Shown: positions 57,741-64,000 of the stretch, piece by piece
How the letters are laid out: every line of letters begins with the position of its first letter
Numbering within the stretch: the first letter of the stretch is position 1
NCBI GenBank assembly: GCA_017519415.1
Contig: JAFWSI010000045.1
Span: 124,001-188,000 of the forward strand
Source of the DNA: Ruminococcus sp.
Lineage (GTDB): Bacteria; Bacillota; Clostridia; Oscillospirales; Ruminococcaceae
Length of the DNA stretch: 64,000 nucleotides
Direction: 5' to 3'
Notes under the pieces: generated by a model
The model's input: the letters and a program-made list of their open reading frames with translations, nothing else
What the model was told of the DNA's origin: nothing
Databases searched by the model: none
Made by a program: the position numbers and the translations under genes

Positions 57741-58508
57741 ACTTATTTTCATAAAGCTGCACATTACGCGGTTAAAGGTGAACTGCTGCTCTAAGAATGA
57801 ATAGTGTCCTGCGTTTTCCAGCTTTACAAGACCTGCGTCGGGAATGAGCTTTTCCATTTTCTCACCGTCGGAGAGCGGTGTGGCAGTATCATTCACGCCC
57901 CATACAAGCAGTGTAGGCGCTTTTATGTTAGGCAGATACGGCTCCAGATCCTCGTTTACCACCTTTACCATGACCTGTCTCATCATAGGCGAAGCCGCAG
58001 CGTAGTCTGCGCTGCCCATTTTCTTGCGGAAGTTCTCCAGCGCGTCGGGGAAGAGCTTCTTTACAATGCCCCACGAAAGGACGGTCTTGCCCATTTTGTA
58101 GTAGCGTGTGCGCCATGTCTTTTTGTTGGACTTTGGCGGCATGATGCCTGCGCTGTCCACGAGGATCACCTTTGTAACCTTGAAAGGCAGGTCATTTCGG
58201 CTGTGCATTTTTATGATGACACGTCCGCCGAAGCTGTGACCGAGGAGCATTACCTCCTTGGTGTCATAGTCCTTGAGGAAGTCGATGACGAACTGCACAT
58301 AAGAACTCACATCCCATACTTCCTTGGGCTCCTCGCTCTTGCCGAAGCCCGGCATATCCATAGCCACGACCTTGTACTTCTTGGAGAGGAGCTCCATCAT
58401 ATTGGCAAAAAGGGTGATATTGCTGCCCCAGCCGTGGAGCAGGACAATGAGGTCGCCCTCGCCCTTTTCCTCGTAGTTTATCTTTAAACCGTTAACTGTT
58501 TTTATCAA
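57735..58508 (-). CDS. Alpha/beta hydrolase
   Basis: A 257-residue alpha/beta hydrolase-fold enzyme of unknown substrate. The oxyanion segment LLHGWGSN, the nucleophile elbow LLGHSFGGRV, the acid VWGVNDTATPLSD and the final histidine in LENAGHYSFLEQ complete the triad. Start is a TTG at 58508, with GGAG 9 bp upstream. A longer frame begins at 58577, but its first 23 codons are made of dispersed-repeat sequence and are unlikely to be protein. It lies upstream of the MurF-like gene on the same strand, after a strong promoter. Confidence 0.85.
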   Translation of the reverse strand: MIKTVNGLKINYEEKGEGDLIVLLHGWGSNITLFANMMELLSKKYKVVAMDMPGFGKSEEPKEVWDVSSYVQFVIDFLKDYDTKEVMLLGHSFGGRVIIKMHSRNDLPFKVTKVILVDSAGIMPPKSNKKTWRTRYYKMGKTVLSWGIVKKLFPDALENFRKKMGSADYAAASPMMRQVMVKVVNEDLEPYLPNIKAPTLLVWGVNDTATPLSDGEKMEKLIPDAGLVKLENAGHYSFLEQQFTFNRVMCSFMKISD

Positions 58509-58540
58509 TTCAATTATCTCCAACTTGTTATTAATGGAGA

Positions 58541-58622
58541 ATGTAGAATTGAGAATGAATGTATTCGCTTTACTCACATAATAACAGAATAACCCTCAAC
58601 TCTCAACTCTCGACTCTCAACT
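58541..58622. repeat. Dispersed AGTTGAGAGTT inverted repeat
   Basis: AATGTAGAATTGAGAATGAA (about 58549-58560) faces TCAACTCTCAACTCTC (58597-58612). It lies in the leader of the hydrolase gene. Confidence 0.65.
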
Positions 58623-58667
58623 TTATATCATATACGGCATACAGCCGCAAATATACATATATAATTT

Positions 58668-58696
58668 ATTATATCACTTGCGCTATTCAATGTCAA
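58668..58696 (-). promoter_or_regulatory. Promoter for the alpha/beta hydrolase gene
   Basis: Minus strand TTGACA (58691-58696), 17-bp spacer, TATAAT (58668-58673): full consensus. Confidence 0.82.
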
Positions 58697-58758
58697 TTGC
58701 AGAACTGAAAAAAATCGGGCAGCATGACCATCTACAAGAAAAAATTAAGCGTCAGCTA

Positions 58759-58787
58759 TTGACTTTTTTCTGCCGATACTGTATAAT
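58759..58787 (+). promoter_or_regulatory. Strong promoter upstream of the tRNA-Thr region
   Basis: TTGACT (58759-58764), 17-bp spacer, TATAAT (58782-58787). No protein gene follows for about 600 bp; the first recognised product is tRNA-Thr. Confidence 0.8.
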
Positions 58788-58793
58788 AGTATC

Positions 58794-59050
58794 GTTGGCA
58801 ATGAGCAGAAGTACGCTTTCGTCTGCAATTCGCCGAAATATAATGCTCTTATGTAGCACAGCTCCCGTACAGCGAATTTGCTGAGCAGACGACCGCTGCC
58901 GGTGGCAGATGAAGGGAGTTCGCGAAGGGAAGAAATAATGAGAGCGAAAGCGAGCAGTACAACTTATTTCTGACCGTATATGCGCAGGTCTCGGACTGAT
59001 TATAAAGCGACAGCCAGTGCAGCACCTTACAAATTCAAAAATTTAATAAT
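58794..59050 (+). ncRNA. Candidate structured RNA between promoter and tRNA-Thr
   Basis: This stretch follows a strong promoter and has no open frame with a start site. GCTCTTAT (58848-58855) can pair with ATGAGAGC (58937-58944); CTGCC/GGCAG (about 58892-58904) and AGAAATAA/TTATTTCT (58932-58939, 58968-58975) form further stems. Around 58855 it shares TGTAGCACAG with the tRNA. It is either a decayed tRNA region or a new small RNA; I match it to no known family. Confidence 0.35.
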
Positions 59051-59090
59051 GCTTGTGTAGCACAGTTGGTAGTGCAGCTCATTCGTAATG
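59051..59090 (+). repeat. Duplicated 5' half of tRNA-Thr
   Basis: The 40 bp at 59051-59090 are identical to the first 40 bases of the tRNA at 59120; the preceding AATTTAATA is also repeated. The copy then diverges (TTCAGGTCTCC) and has no 3' half, so it cannot form a tRNA. Confidence 0.85.
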
Positions 59091-59119
59091 TTCAGGTCTC
59101 CTTCTAAAATTTAATAGTT

Positions 59120-59195
59120 GCTTGTGTAGCACAGTTGGTAGTGCAGCTCATTCGTAATGAGCAGGTCGCAGGTTCGAGTCCCGTCACAAGCTCCA
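59120..59195 (+). tRNA. tRNA-Thr (anticodon CGT)
   Basis: Acceptor GCTTGTG (59120-59126) pairs with CACAAGC (59185-59191). The D arm is GCAC/GTGC with an AGTTGGTA loop. The anticodon arm is GCTCA-TTCGTAA-TGAGC, giving anticodon CGT for the ACG codon. The T arm GCAGG-TTCGAGT-CCCGT contains one A-C mismatch, so it is slightly off the ideal. CCA is encoded (59193-59195). A terminator follows. Confidence 0.88.
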
Positions 59196-59201
59196 ATGAC
59201 A

Positions 59202-59236
59202 AACCGTTTAGAATAGCCTTCTAAGCGGTTTTTATT
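59202..59236 (+). terminator. Terminator behind tRNA-Thr
   Basis: AACCGTTTAGAA (59202-59213) pairs with TTCTAAGCGGTT (59219-59230) with one mismatch, followed by TTTATTTT. Confidence 0.8.
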
Positions 59237-59315
59237 TTGTCTCTCTTTCATTTTGACTTTGGATTGTTTATAAAGTGACTGTTGATGAAAATCCACATTT
59301 ATTCGACGATTTCTA

Positions 59316-59344
59316 TTGCATAATTGTGCGAAATATGGTATAAT
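59316..59344 (+). promoter_or_regulatory. Promoter for the type I restriction-modification genes
   Basis: TTGCAT (59316-59321), 17-bp spacer, TATAAT (59339-59344), about 30 bp before the hsdM start. Confidence 0.8.
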
Positions 59345-59375
59345 TAAATAAATATAAGCATTTTAGGAGAGCAAT

Positions 59376-60872
59376 ATGATCACAGGTACTATAAAAAATA
59401 AGATAGACAAGCTATGGGAGGCTTTCTGGACGGGCGGACTTACCAATCCGCTGGACGTCATCGAACAGATAACCTACCTCATGTTCATACACGACCTTGA
59501 TGACATCGACAACACCAAGAGCAAGGAAGCTATCATGCTCGACCTGCCGTATAAGTCCATGTTCGATGGCAATATCGACATCGGCGGCAGAGAAGTTGAC
59601 GGCAGCGTGCTCAAGTGGTCGGTGTTCCACGACTTCCCAGCGGAGAAAATGTACAGCACAGTGCAGGAGTTCGTCTTCCCATTCATCAAGAACCTCCACG
59701 ATGACAAGAACGGAGCTTACTCCAAGTACATGGCGGACGCTATTTTCAAAGTTCCAACACCGCAGCTATTCTCCAAAGTTGTTGATCAGCTTGACGAGAT
59801 ATTCGAGCAGTCAAAGAAAGATCTCAACTCCGATACTCGCGGCGACATCTATGAGTATCTGCTCTCGAAGCTGTCCACAGCAGGCGTGAACGGTCAGTTC
59901 AGAACTCCCCGACACATCATCAAAATGATAGTTGCTCTTATGCAGCCCACTGCCGATGAGGTCATCTGCGATCCTGCCTGCGGAACTTCCGGATTCCTTG
60001 TTGCGGCAGGCGAATGGCTGAAAGAGAACCGCAAAGAAGAGATATTCTACAACGCACAGAAGAAGTTCCACTATATGAACGAAATGTTCACAGGCTTCGA
60101 TATGGACAGAACTATGCTGCGTATCGGCGCTATGAATATGATGACTCACGGCGTTGCTAATCCAAAAATCGAGTACAGGGACAGTCTCTCCGACCAGAAT
60201 CCCGACCGTGAGAAGTACACGCTTATCCTGGCAAATCCGCCGTTCAAGGGCAGTCTCGACGCTGATATAGTTTCGGCTGACCTGCTGAAAATGTGCAAGA
60301 CTAAAAAGACCGAGCTCCTCTTTATTTCGCTGTTTCTGAAAATGCTGAAAATTGGCGGACGCTGTGCGTGTATCGTTCCCGACGGTGTGCTTTTCGGCTC
60401 GTCGAAGGCTCACAAGGACATACGCAAGGAACTCATAGACCGAAACCGTCTTGAAGCCGTTATTTCTATGCCCAGCGGCGTATTCAAGCCCTATGCAGGC
60501 GTTTCTACGGCTGTGCTGATATTCACGAAGACCGGTCACGGCGGCACGGATAAGGTGTGGTTTTACGATATGAAGGCGGACGGACTCTCCCTTGATGACA
60601 AGCGAGCTGAAGTCGCCGAGAACGATATTCCCGATATTATTTCCAGATTCCATAACCTTGACGGTGAAAAGGGCAGGGAGCGCACGGAGCAGAGCTTTTT
60701 CGTGCCGAAGCAGGAGATAGTTGAAAACGACTATGACCTGTCCATAAACAAGTACAAGAAGACCGAATATGTGGCGGTGGAGTATCCTCCCACGGGCGAG
60801 ATAATGGCAGACCTTGACGGGCTTTACAAGGAGCTTGGCGGTGTGCTGTCGGAGTTGGAGGGGTTGTTATGA
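59376..60872 (+). CDS. hsdM: Type I restriction-modification methyltransferase subunit
   Basis: A 498-residue N6-adenine DNA methyltransferase. The N-terminal helical domain (1-150) is followed by the catalytic domain with the AdoMet motif DPACGTSGF (residues 199-207) and the catalytic NPPF (287-290). Together with HsdS it methylates the recognition site; no hsdR nuclease gene is in the window, so it could lie to the right. GGAG precedes the ATG. The stop overlaps the start of a small membrane protein gene by 4 bp. Confidence 0.95.
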   Translation: MITGTIKNKIDKLWEAFWTGGLTNPLDVIEQITYLMFIHDLDDIDNTKSKEAIMLDLPYKSMFDGNIDIGGREVDGSVLKWSVFHDFPAEKMYSTVQEFVFPFIKNLHDDKNGAYSKYMADAIFKVPTPQLFSKVVDQLDEIFEQSKKDLNSDTRGDIYEYLLSKLSTAGVNGQFRTPRHIIKMIVALMQPTADEVICDPACGTSGFLVAAGEWLKENRKEEIFYNAQKKFHYMNEMFTGFDMDRTMLRIGAMNMMTHGVANPKIEYRDSLSDQNPDREKYTLILANPPFKGSLDADIVSADLLKMCKTKKTELLFISLFLKMLKIGGRCACIVPDGVLFGSSKAHKDIRKELIDRNRLEAVISMPSGVFKPYAGVSTAVLIFTKTGHGGTDKVWFYDMKADGLSLDDKRAEVAENDIPDIISRFHNLDGEKGRERTEQSFFVPKQEIVENDYDLSINKYKKTEYVAVEYPPTGEIMADLDGLYKELGGVLSELEGLL

Positions 60873-61246
60873 GTGTAAGCGAAATAATATATATTATTGC
60901 AGTTTCTTTTCAAGTATCAGGCGCACTTCTTTTAATTGTCCAGTTTTGGTGTATTAATATAAAAAAGGGAATAGAGGAAAACAAGAAAAAAGAAACTCAT
61001 TTAGATGGTAATACTATTGTTATGGGAAGAACTCAACCGACACCATTTGAATATACAAATAATGTTTGGCTAAATAGATTTGCTTTTGTTTTAATCGCAT
61101 TAGGTTATTTGCTTGGAGTATTCGGAAACATTGAGATGAGCAATAGATTCTTTATTCTGTTTTGGATTATTCTATCATCCTCCTTTCTTGTTGCATTATT
61201 CGTCTCCATATCAAAGAAACTTGGGAAATCAATGGAGGAAGAATGA
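60869..61246 (+). CDS. Small membrane protein inside the restriction-modification operon
   Basis: A 125-residue protein with three predicted helices (about 5-27, 71-89 and 94-114) and a short polar loop at 32-60. It is translationally coupled on both sides: it overlaps hsdM by 4 bp (ATGA) and its stop overlaps the start of hsdS. I do not recognise the family. Its codon use is far more AT-rich than hsdM, suggesting separate origin. Its placement argues for a role tied to this system, such as anti-phage sensing or immunity, but this is conjecture. Confidence 0.78.
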   Translation: MSVSEIIYIIAVSFQVSGALLLIVQFWCINIKKGIEENKKKETHLDGNTIVMGRTQPTPFEYTNNVWLNRFAFVLIALGYLLGVFGNIEMSNRFFILFWIILSSSFLVALFVSISKKLGKSMEEE

Positions 61247-62373
61247 TGATTTGTTTTCTTGAAGATGTTTGTGAAATACTTGATAGCCAGCGAGTTCCTA
61301 TAACAGCTAAAGACCGCACAAAGGGAATATATCCATACTACGGAGCTAATGGTATTCAAGACTATGTTGATGATTATATCTTTGATGATGAATTAGTGTT
61401 GCTTGCTGAGGACGGCGGTAATTTTGGCTCGAAAGACAGACCAATAGCTTATCGTGTATCGGGAAAGTGTTGGGTAAATAATCATGCTCATGTTTTGAAA
61501 GCTAAGGACTGCATTGATGTTGACTATCTTTGCTATTCTATTATGTTTTATGACGTTAGCTCAATGGTCAACGGTGCAACAAGAAAAAAACTGAATCAAG
61601 CTACTATGCGAAAAATGCTTATTCCCTTGCCAAGCAAAGAAAAGCAGTTAGAAATTGTAGCAAACCTCGACAAAGTAACCCAAACAATTGACCTCTGCAA
61701 CGCTATCCTTGAAAAGCTCGATCTGCTTGTCAAATCACGGTTTGTGGAGATGTTTGGGGACTTAGCTTCTCCCAACATAAAGTGGGAAAAGTGCAGATTA
61801 ATTGATGCTTGTGCAAATAATGACGACATAAAATGTGGACCATTTGGAACTCAGCTAAGCAAAGACGAGTATACAGAATCAGGAATTGCTGTATGGGAAA
61901 TACCGCAAATCAATTCTGAATTTAAAACGATGCCAACACATTTTATTACGAAAGCAAAGGCACAAGAACTTGATTCTTACTCAATTAAACAAGGAGATAT
62001 TGCAATGTCTCGTAAAGGAAATGTTGGCCGCTGTGCTGTATTTCCTGAAACACTTGAAAACGGAATAATTCATTCAGATGTATTAAGAATTAGAGTTGAT
62101 AAGAATATAGTTATTCCTGAATTTATGATGAGACAGTTGCACTATAGTGGTGATGTTCAGCATCAAATTGAAATTGTAAGTTCAGGTGCAATAATGGCGG
62201 GAATAAATGTCACCAAGCTTAAACAGATATATGTATATATTCCTCCACTTGACCTACAAGAACAATTCGCCGCCTTTGTAGAGCAGACCGACAAATCGAA
62301 ATTGGCAGTCAAGCAGGTGCTTGAAAAGGCTGAAACGCTGAAAAAAGCACTGATGCAGGAATATTTTGGCTGA
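61243..62373 (+). CDS. hsdS: Type I restriction-modification specificity subunit
   Basis: A 376-residue DNA-recognition subunit. It has two target-recognition domains (about 1-135 and 185-325), each followed by a conserved helical repeat: LPSKEKQLEIVANLDKVTQTID with LDLLVKSRFVEMFGD in the middle, and IPPLDLQEQFAAFVEQTDKSK at the end. These helices space the two recognition half-sites. GGAGGAAGA precedes the ATG at 61243; a second ATG follows directly. Much more AT-rich in the second half. A second, partial hsdS lies at 63475 beyond a recombinase gene and shares the central helix region. Confidence 0.93.
   Translation: MMICFLEDVCEILDSQRVPITAKDRTKGIYPYYGANGIQDYVDDYIFDDELVLLAEDGGNFGSKDRPIAYRVSGKCWVNNHAHVLKAKDCIDVDYLCYSIMFYDVSSMVNGATRKKLNQATMRKMLIPLPSKEKQLEIVANLDKVTQTIDLCNAILEKLDLLVKSRFVEMFGDLASPNIKWEKCRLIDACANNDDIKCGPFGTQLSKDEYTESGIAVWEIPQINSEFKTMPTHFITKAKAQELDSYSIKQGDIAMSRKGNVGRCAVFPETLENGIIHSDVLRIRVDKNIVIPEFMMRQLHYSGDVQHQIEIVSSGAIMAGINVTKLKQIYVYIPPLDLQEQFAAFVEQTDKSKLAVKQVLEKAETLKKALMQEYFG
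61712..61760 (+). repeat. Central hsdS repeat, copy 1
   Basis: Identical to 63929-63977 at 46 of 49 positions, including a perfect 26-bp core (61735-61760). It codes for the helix between the two target-recognition domains and is a natural place for recombination between hsdS genes. Confidence 0.85.
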
Positions 62374-62426
62374 TATTTAAGCCGGAGCAGGATGTTGGTA
62401 CACAAAAATCAAATGAGGTGTACCAA

Positions 62427-63419
62427 ATGAAAGAACAAATTATACTTAACATTACGCAGGAAATGCTCCCTTACCTCGATAATGCCCAGCTTTTACAGCT
62501 TCAAAAAGTATTGGAGCGTAACCTGTGGAATGTAAAAATCACAGAAAACAGCGCAAAAGCAGATATTCCCGAATTGGGTAACGGAGAGCTGCTGACCGCT
62601 TTTATAAATGCTAAGAGGATTGAGGGGTGCAGCGAAAAAACGCTGAAATACTATCAATCCACTATCAACAAGATGCTTTCTGATACCGACAAGCATATCA
62701 CGCATATTACAACTGATGATCTGAGGGAGTACCTTGCGGAGTATCAGAAAGATAATGCTTGCAGTAAGGGCAATATCGACAATATCCGCCGTATCCTGTC
62801 AAGCTTCTTTTCATGGCTTGAGGACGAGGACTATATCCTGAAAAGTCCCGTTCGGCGCATACACAAGATAAAATCGGCTAAGACCGTCAAGGAAACCTAT
62901 TCCGATGAAGCGTTGGAGCGTATGCGTGACAACTGTGAAAATCTGCGTGATCTCGCTATTATTGATATGCTTGCCTCAACGGGTATGCGTGTTGGGGAGC
63001 TTGTCGGGCTGAACAGAGCCGATGTTGATTTTGAGAGCCGAGAGTGCATTGTTTTCGGCAAGGGCAGCAAGGAACGCCCTGTTTATTTCGATGCTCGGAC
63101 AAAGATACACCTGAAAAACTACCTTGATTCGAGAACGGACGATGATCCTGCCTTGTTCGTGTCACTCCTGAAACCACATTGCCGCCTTAAAATCAGCGGT
63201 GTGGAGATCAGGCTTCGTGAATTAGGGCGAAAACTCGGAATTACAAAGGTTCACCCTCACAAGTTCAGGCGCACCCTTGCTACAAGGGCTATCGACAAGG
63301 GAATGCCCATAGAGCAGGTTCAGAAACTCCTCGGTCATAGTAAAATCGACACCACGATGCAGTATGCTATGGTCGATCAGAACAATGTGAAGCTAAGTCA
63401 CCGAAAATATATCGGATAG
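62427..63419 (+). CDS. Tyrosine recombinase
   Basis: A 330-residue XerC/D-type integrase. Residues about 55-135 form the SAM-like core-binding domain. The catalytic domain has R188 in STGMRVGELVGL, HPHKFRRT (H278, R281), H304 in LLGHSKIDTT and the nucleophile Y313. GAGGTG lies 6 bp before the ATG at 62427. It stands between two hsdS genes, as in systems where a dedicated recombinase exchanges recognition domains and so switches DNA methylation patterns. Confidence 0.93.
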   Translation: MKEQIILNITQEMLPYLDNAQLLQLQKVLERNLWNVKITENSAKADIPELGNGELLTAFINAKRIEGCSEKTLKYYQSTINKMLSDTDKHITHITTDDLREYLAEYQKDNACSKGNIDNIRRILSSFFSWLEDEDYILKSPVRRIHKIKSAKTVKETYSDEALERMRDNCENLRDLAIIDMLASTGMRVGELVGLNRADVDFESRECIVFGKGSKERPVYFDARTKIHLKNYLDSRTDDDPALFVSLLKPHCRLKISGVEIRLRELGRKLGITKVHPHKFRRTLATRAIDKGMPIEQVQKLLGHSKIDTTMQYAMVDQNNVKLSHRKYIG

Positions 63420-63474
63420 ATTTCAAATCACGGTCTGTCGGGCGGTTGCTGTTGACCTCTGAGGAGGTGGCAGC

Positions 63475-64000
63475 ATGAAGAAGTATGTGACACTCGGAGA
63501 GGTCTGCACTAAGGGAAGCTCAAACATAGCACAGAAAGACATAGAGCAGAATAACGGCTCGTATGGTATCTATGGTGCAAGTGGATATATCAAAGATGTT
63601 GACTTTTATCATCAGGATAAGCCCTATATTGCTGTGGTTAAGGACGGTGCAGGAATTGGTCGAACAATGCTCTTGCCCGAAAAGACCTCAGTTATCGGGA
63701 CAATGCAGTATCTTATTCCGAGTGATATGGTTTGCGTGGAATACCTATACTATGCGGTCACATATATGAACCTCGCAAAGTATTTTTCAGGTGCTACTAT
63801 TCCTCATATCTACTTTAAGGACTATCAAAAAGAGAAACTGCCACTTCTAACGATAGATGAACAGCGCAAAATATCCGATAATCTACGGAAAATTGATAGA
63901 CTGATTGAGCTATGTAGCGGTATCTTGCAAAAGCTCGATGTACTTGTCAAGTCACGGTTTGTGGAGATGTTTGGGGAACCGATTTCTAACCCTATGGGTT
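63475..64000 (+). CDS. hsdS: Second type I specificity subunit (partial, runs off the window)
   Basis: The first 175 codons of another HsdS on the same strand. It starts at an ATG with GAGGAGG upstream. A first target-recognition domain (about 1-125), different in sequence from the first hsdS, is followed by the conserved helix LTIDEQRKISDNLRKIDRLIEL and KLDVLVKSRFVEMFGEP. The gene continues beyond 64000. Whether it is expressed or silent cannot be seen. Confidence 0.9.
   Translation, partial: MKKYVTLGEVCTKGSSNIAQKDIEQNNGSYGIYGASGYIKDVDFYHQDKPYIAVVKDGAGIGRTMLLPEKTSVIGTMQYLIPSDMVCVEYLYYAVTYMNLAKYFSGATIPHIYFKDYQKEKLPLLTIDEQRKISDNLRKIDRLIELCSGILQKLDVLVKSRFVEMFGEPISNPMG
63929..63977 (+). repeat. 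Central hsdS repeat, copy 2
   Basis: Direct-orientation partner of 61712-61760; 46 of 49 bases identical, with a perfect 26-bp core (63952-63977). Confidence 0.85.

Noticed and set aside
58509..58577. N-terminal extension of the alpha/beta hydrolase
   Set aside because: The extra codons (MSKANTFILNSTFSINN) consist of dispersed-repeat sequence and a better-placed ribosome-binding site serves the TTG at 58508.

Overview
The window looks like chromosomal DNA of a Gram-positive anaerobic Clostridia member, most likely a Ruminococcus-type organism (Oscillospiraceae). That placement is an inference from gene content: intracellular glycogen phosphorylase plus a GH13 amylase, an NfnAB transhydrogenase with Rex, 2-hydroxyacyl-CoA dehydratase activase-like proteins, a cyclic-lactone agr system, a sortase, and many DUF3592/DUF4190-type small membrane proteins. 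Coding density is high on both strands. Promoters are unusually easy to read: most follow TTGACA-N17-TATAAT closely, so many transcription units can be drawn.

Layout. 1-5.4 kb: a gene cut by the left edge, then phosphatidylserine decarboxylase and two dehydratase-activase-like proteins, all leftward. 5.6-9.4 kb: an ECF sigma factor with its anti-sigma factor, a solitary sugar-binding lipoprotein, an ~810-bp gap, and a small unknown protein. 9.5-13.9 kb: glycogen phosphorylase and a neopullulanase-like enzyme. 14.3-20.1 kb: envelope and regulatory genes (a two-helix membrane protein, a DUF3592 protein, an XRE regulator, a small charged repeat protein, a YitT protein, a cysteine-cluster protein, a sortase). 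20.3-24 kb: a complete agr-type peptide quorum-sensing locus in the order agrB, agrA-like, agrC-like, agrD. The 51-codon agrD is small and has its own promoter. 24.1-34.7 kb: a Ca2+-type P-ATPase, a GNAT acetyltransferase, an MMPL exporter with a huge heptad-repeat partner, the divergent TetR regulator with three clear operators, and a MATE exporter.

34.8-43.4 kb: MurA, three cyclophilin domains in two exported proteins, a small secreted Cys/His protein, a VanY-type carboxypeptidase, a zinc-ribbon repeat protein, MscL and a DUF4190 protein. 43.4-51.4 kb: CarB, two small envelope proteins, and the nfnA-nfnB-rex redox operon. 51.6-58.5 kb: a LysR regulator, a hexapeptide acyltransferase that has lost its catalytic histidine and carries a long repeat tail, a decayed DUF3592 gene, Ddl, a MurF-like ligase and an alpha/beta hydrolase. 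58.6-64 kb: a tRNA-Thr locus with a duplicated 5' half, then a type I methyltransferase with a small membrane protein, one complete hsdS, a tyrosine recombinase, and a second hsdS running off the right edge. The last set is the arrangement of a shuffling (phase-variable) restriction-modification system.

Scattered between genes are at least four families of short dispersed repeats (GTAGGGG-ended palindromes, AGTTGAGAGTTGA runs, TTAGTGATTAGT runs, CCTTAGCC-TTAGC runs), often as inverted pairs around small hairpins. The most interesting points are the agr locus with its unplaced agrD and structured downstream region, the hsdS/recombinase cassette, the tRNA-Thr duplication, the three-operator TetR switch, and the promoter embedded in a palindrome between the XRE and DUF3592 genes.
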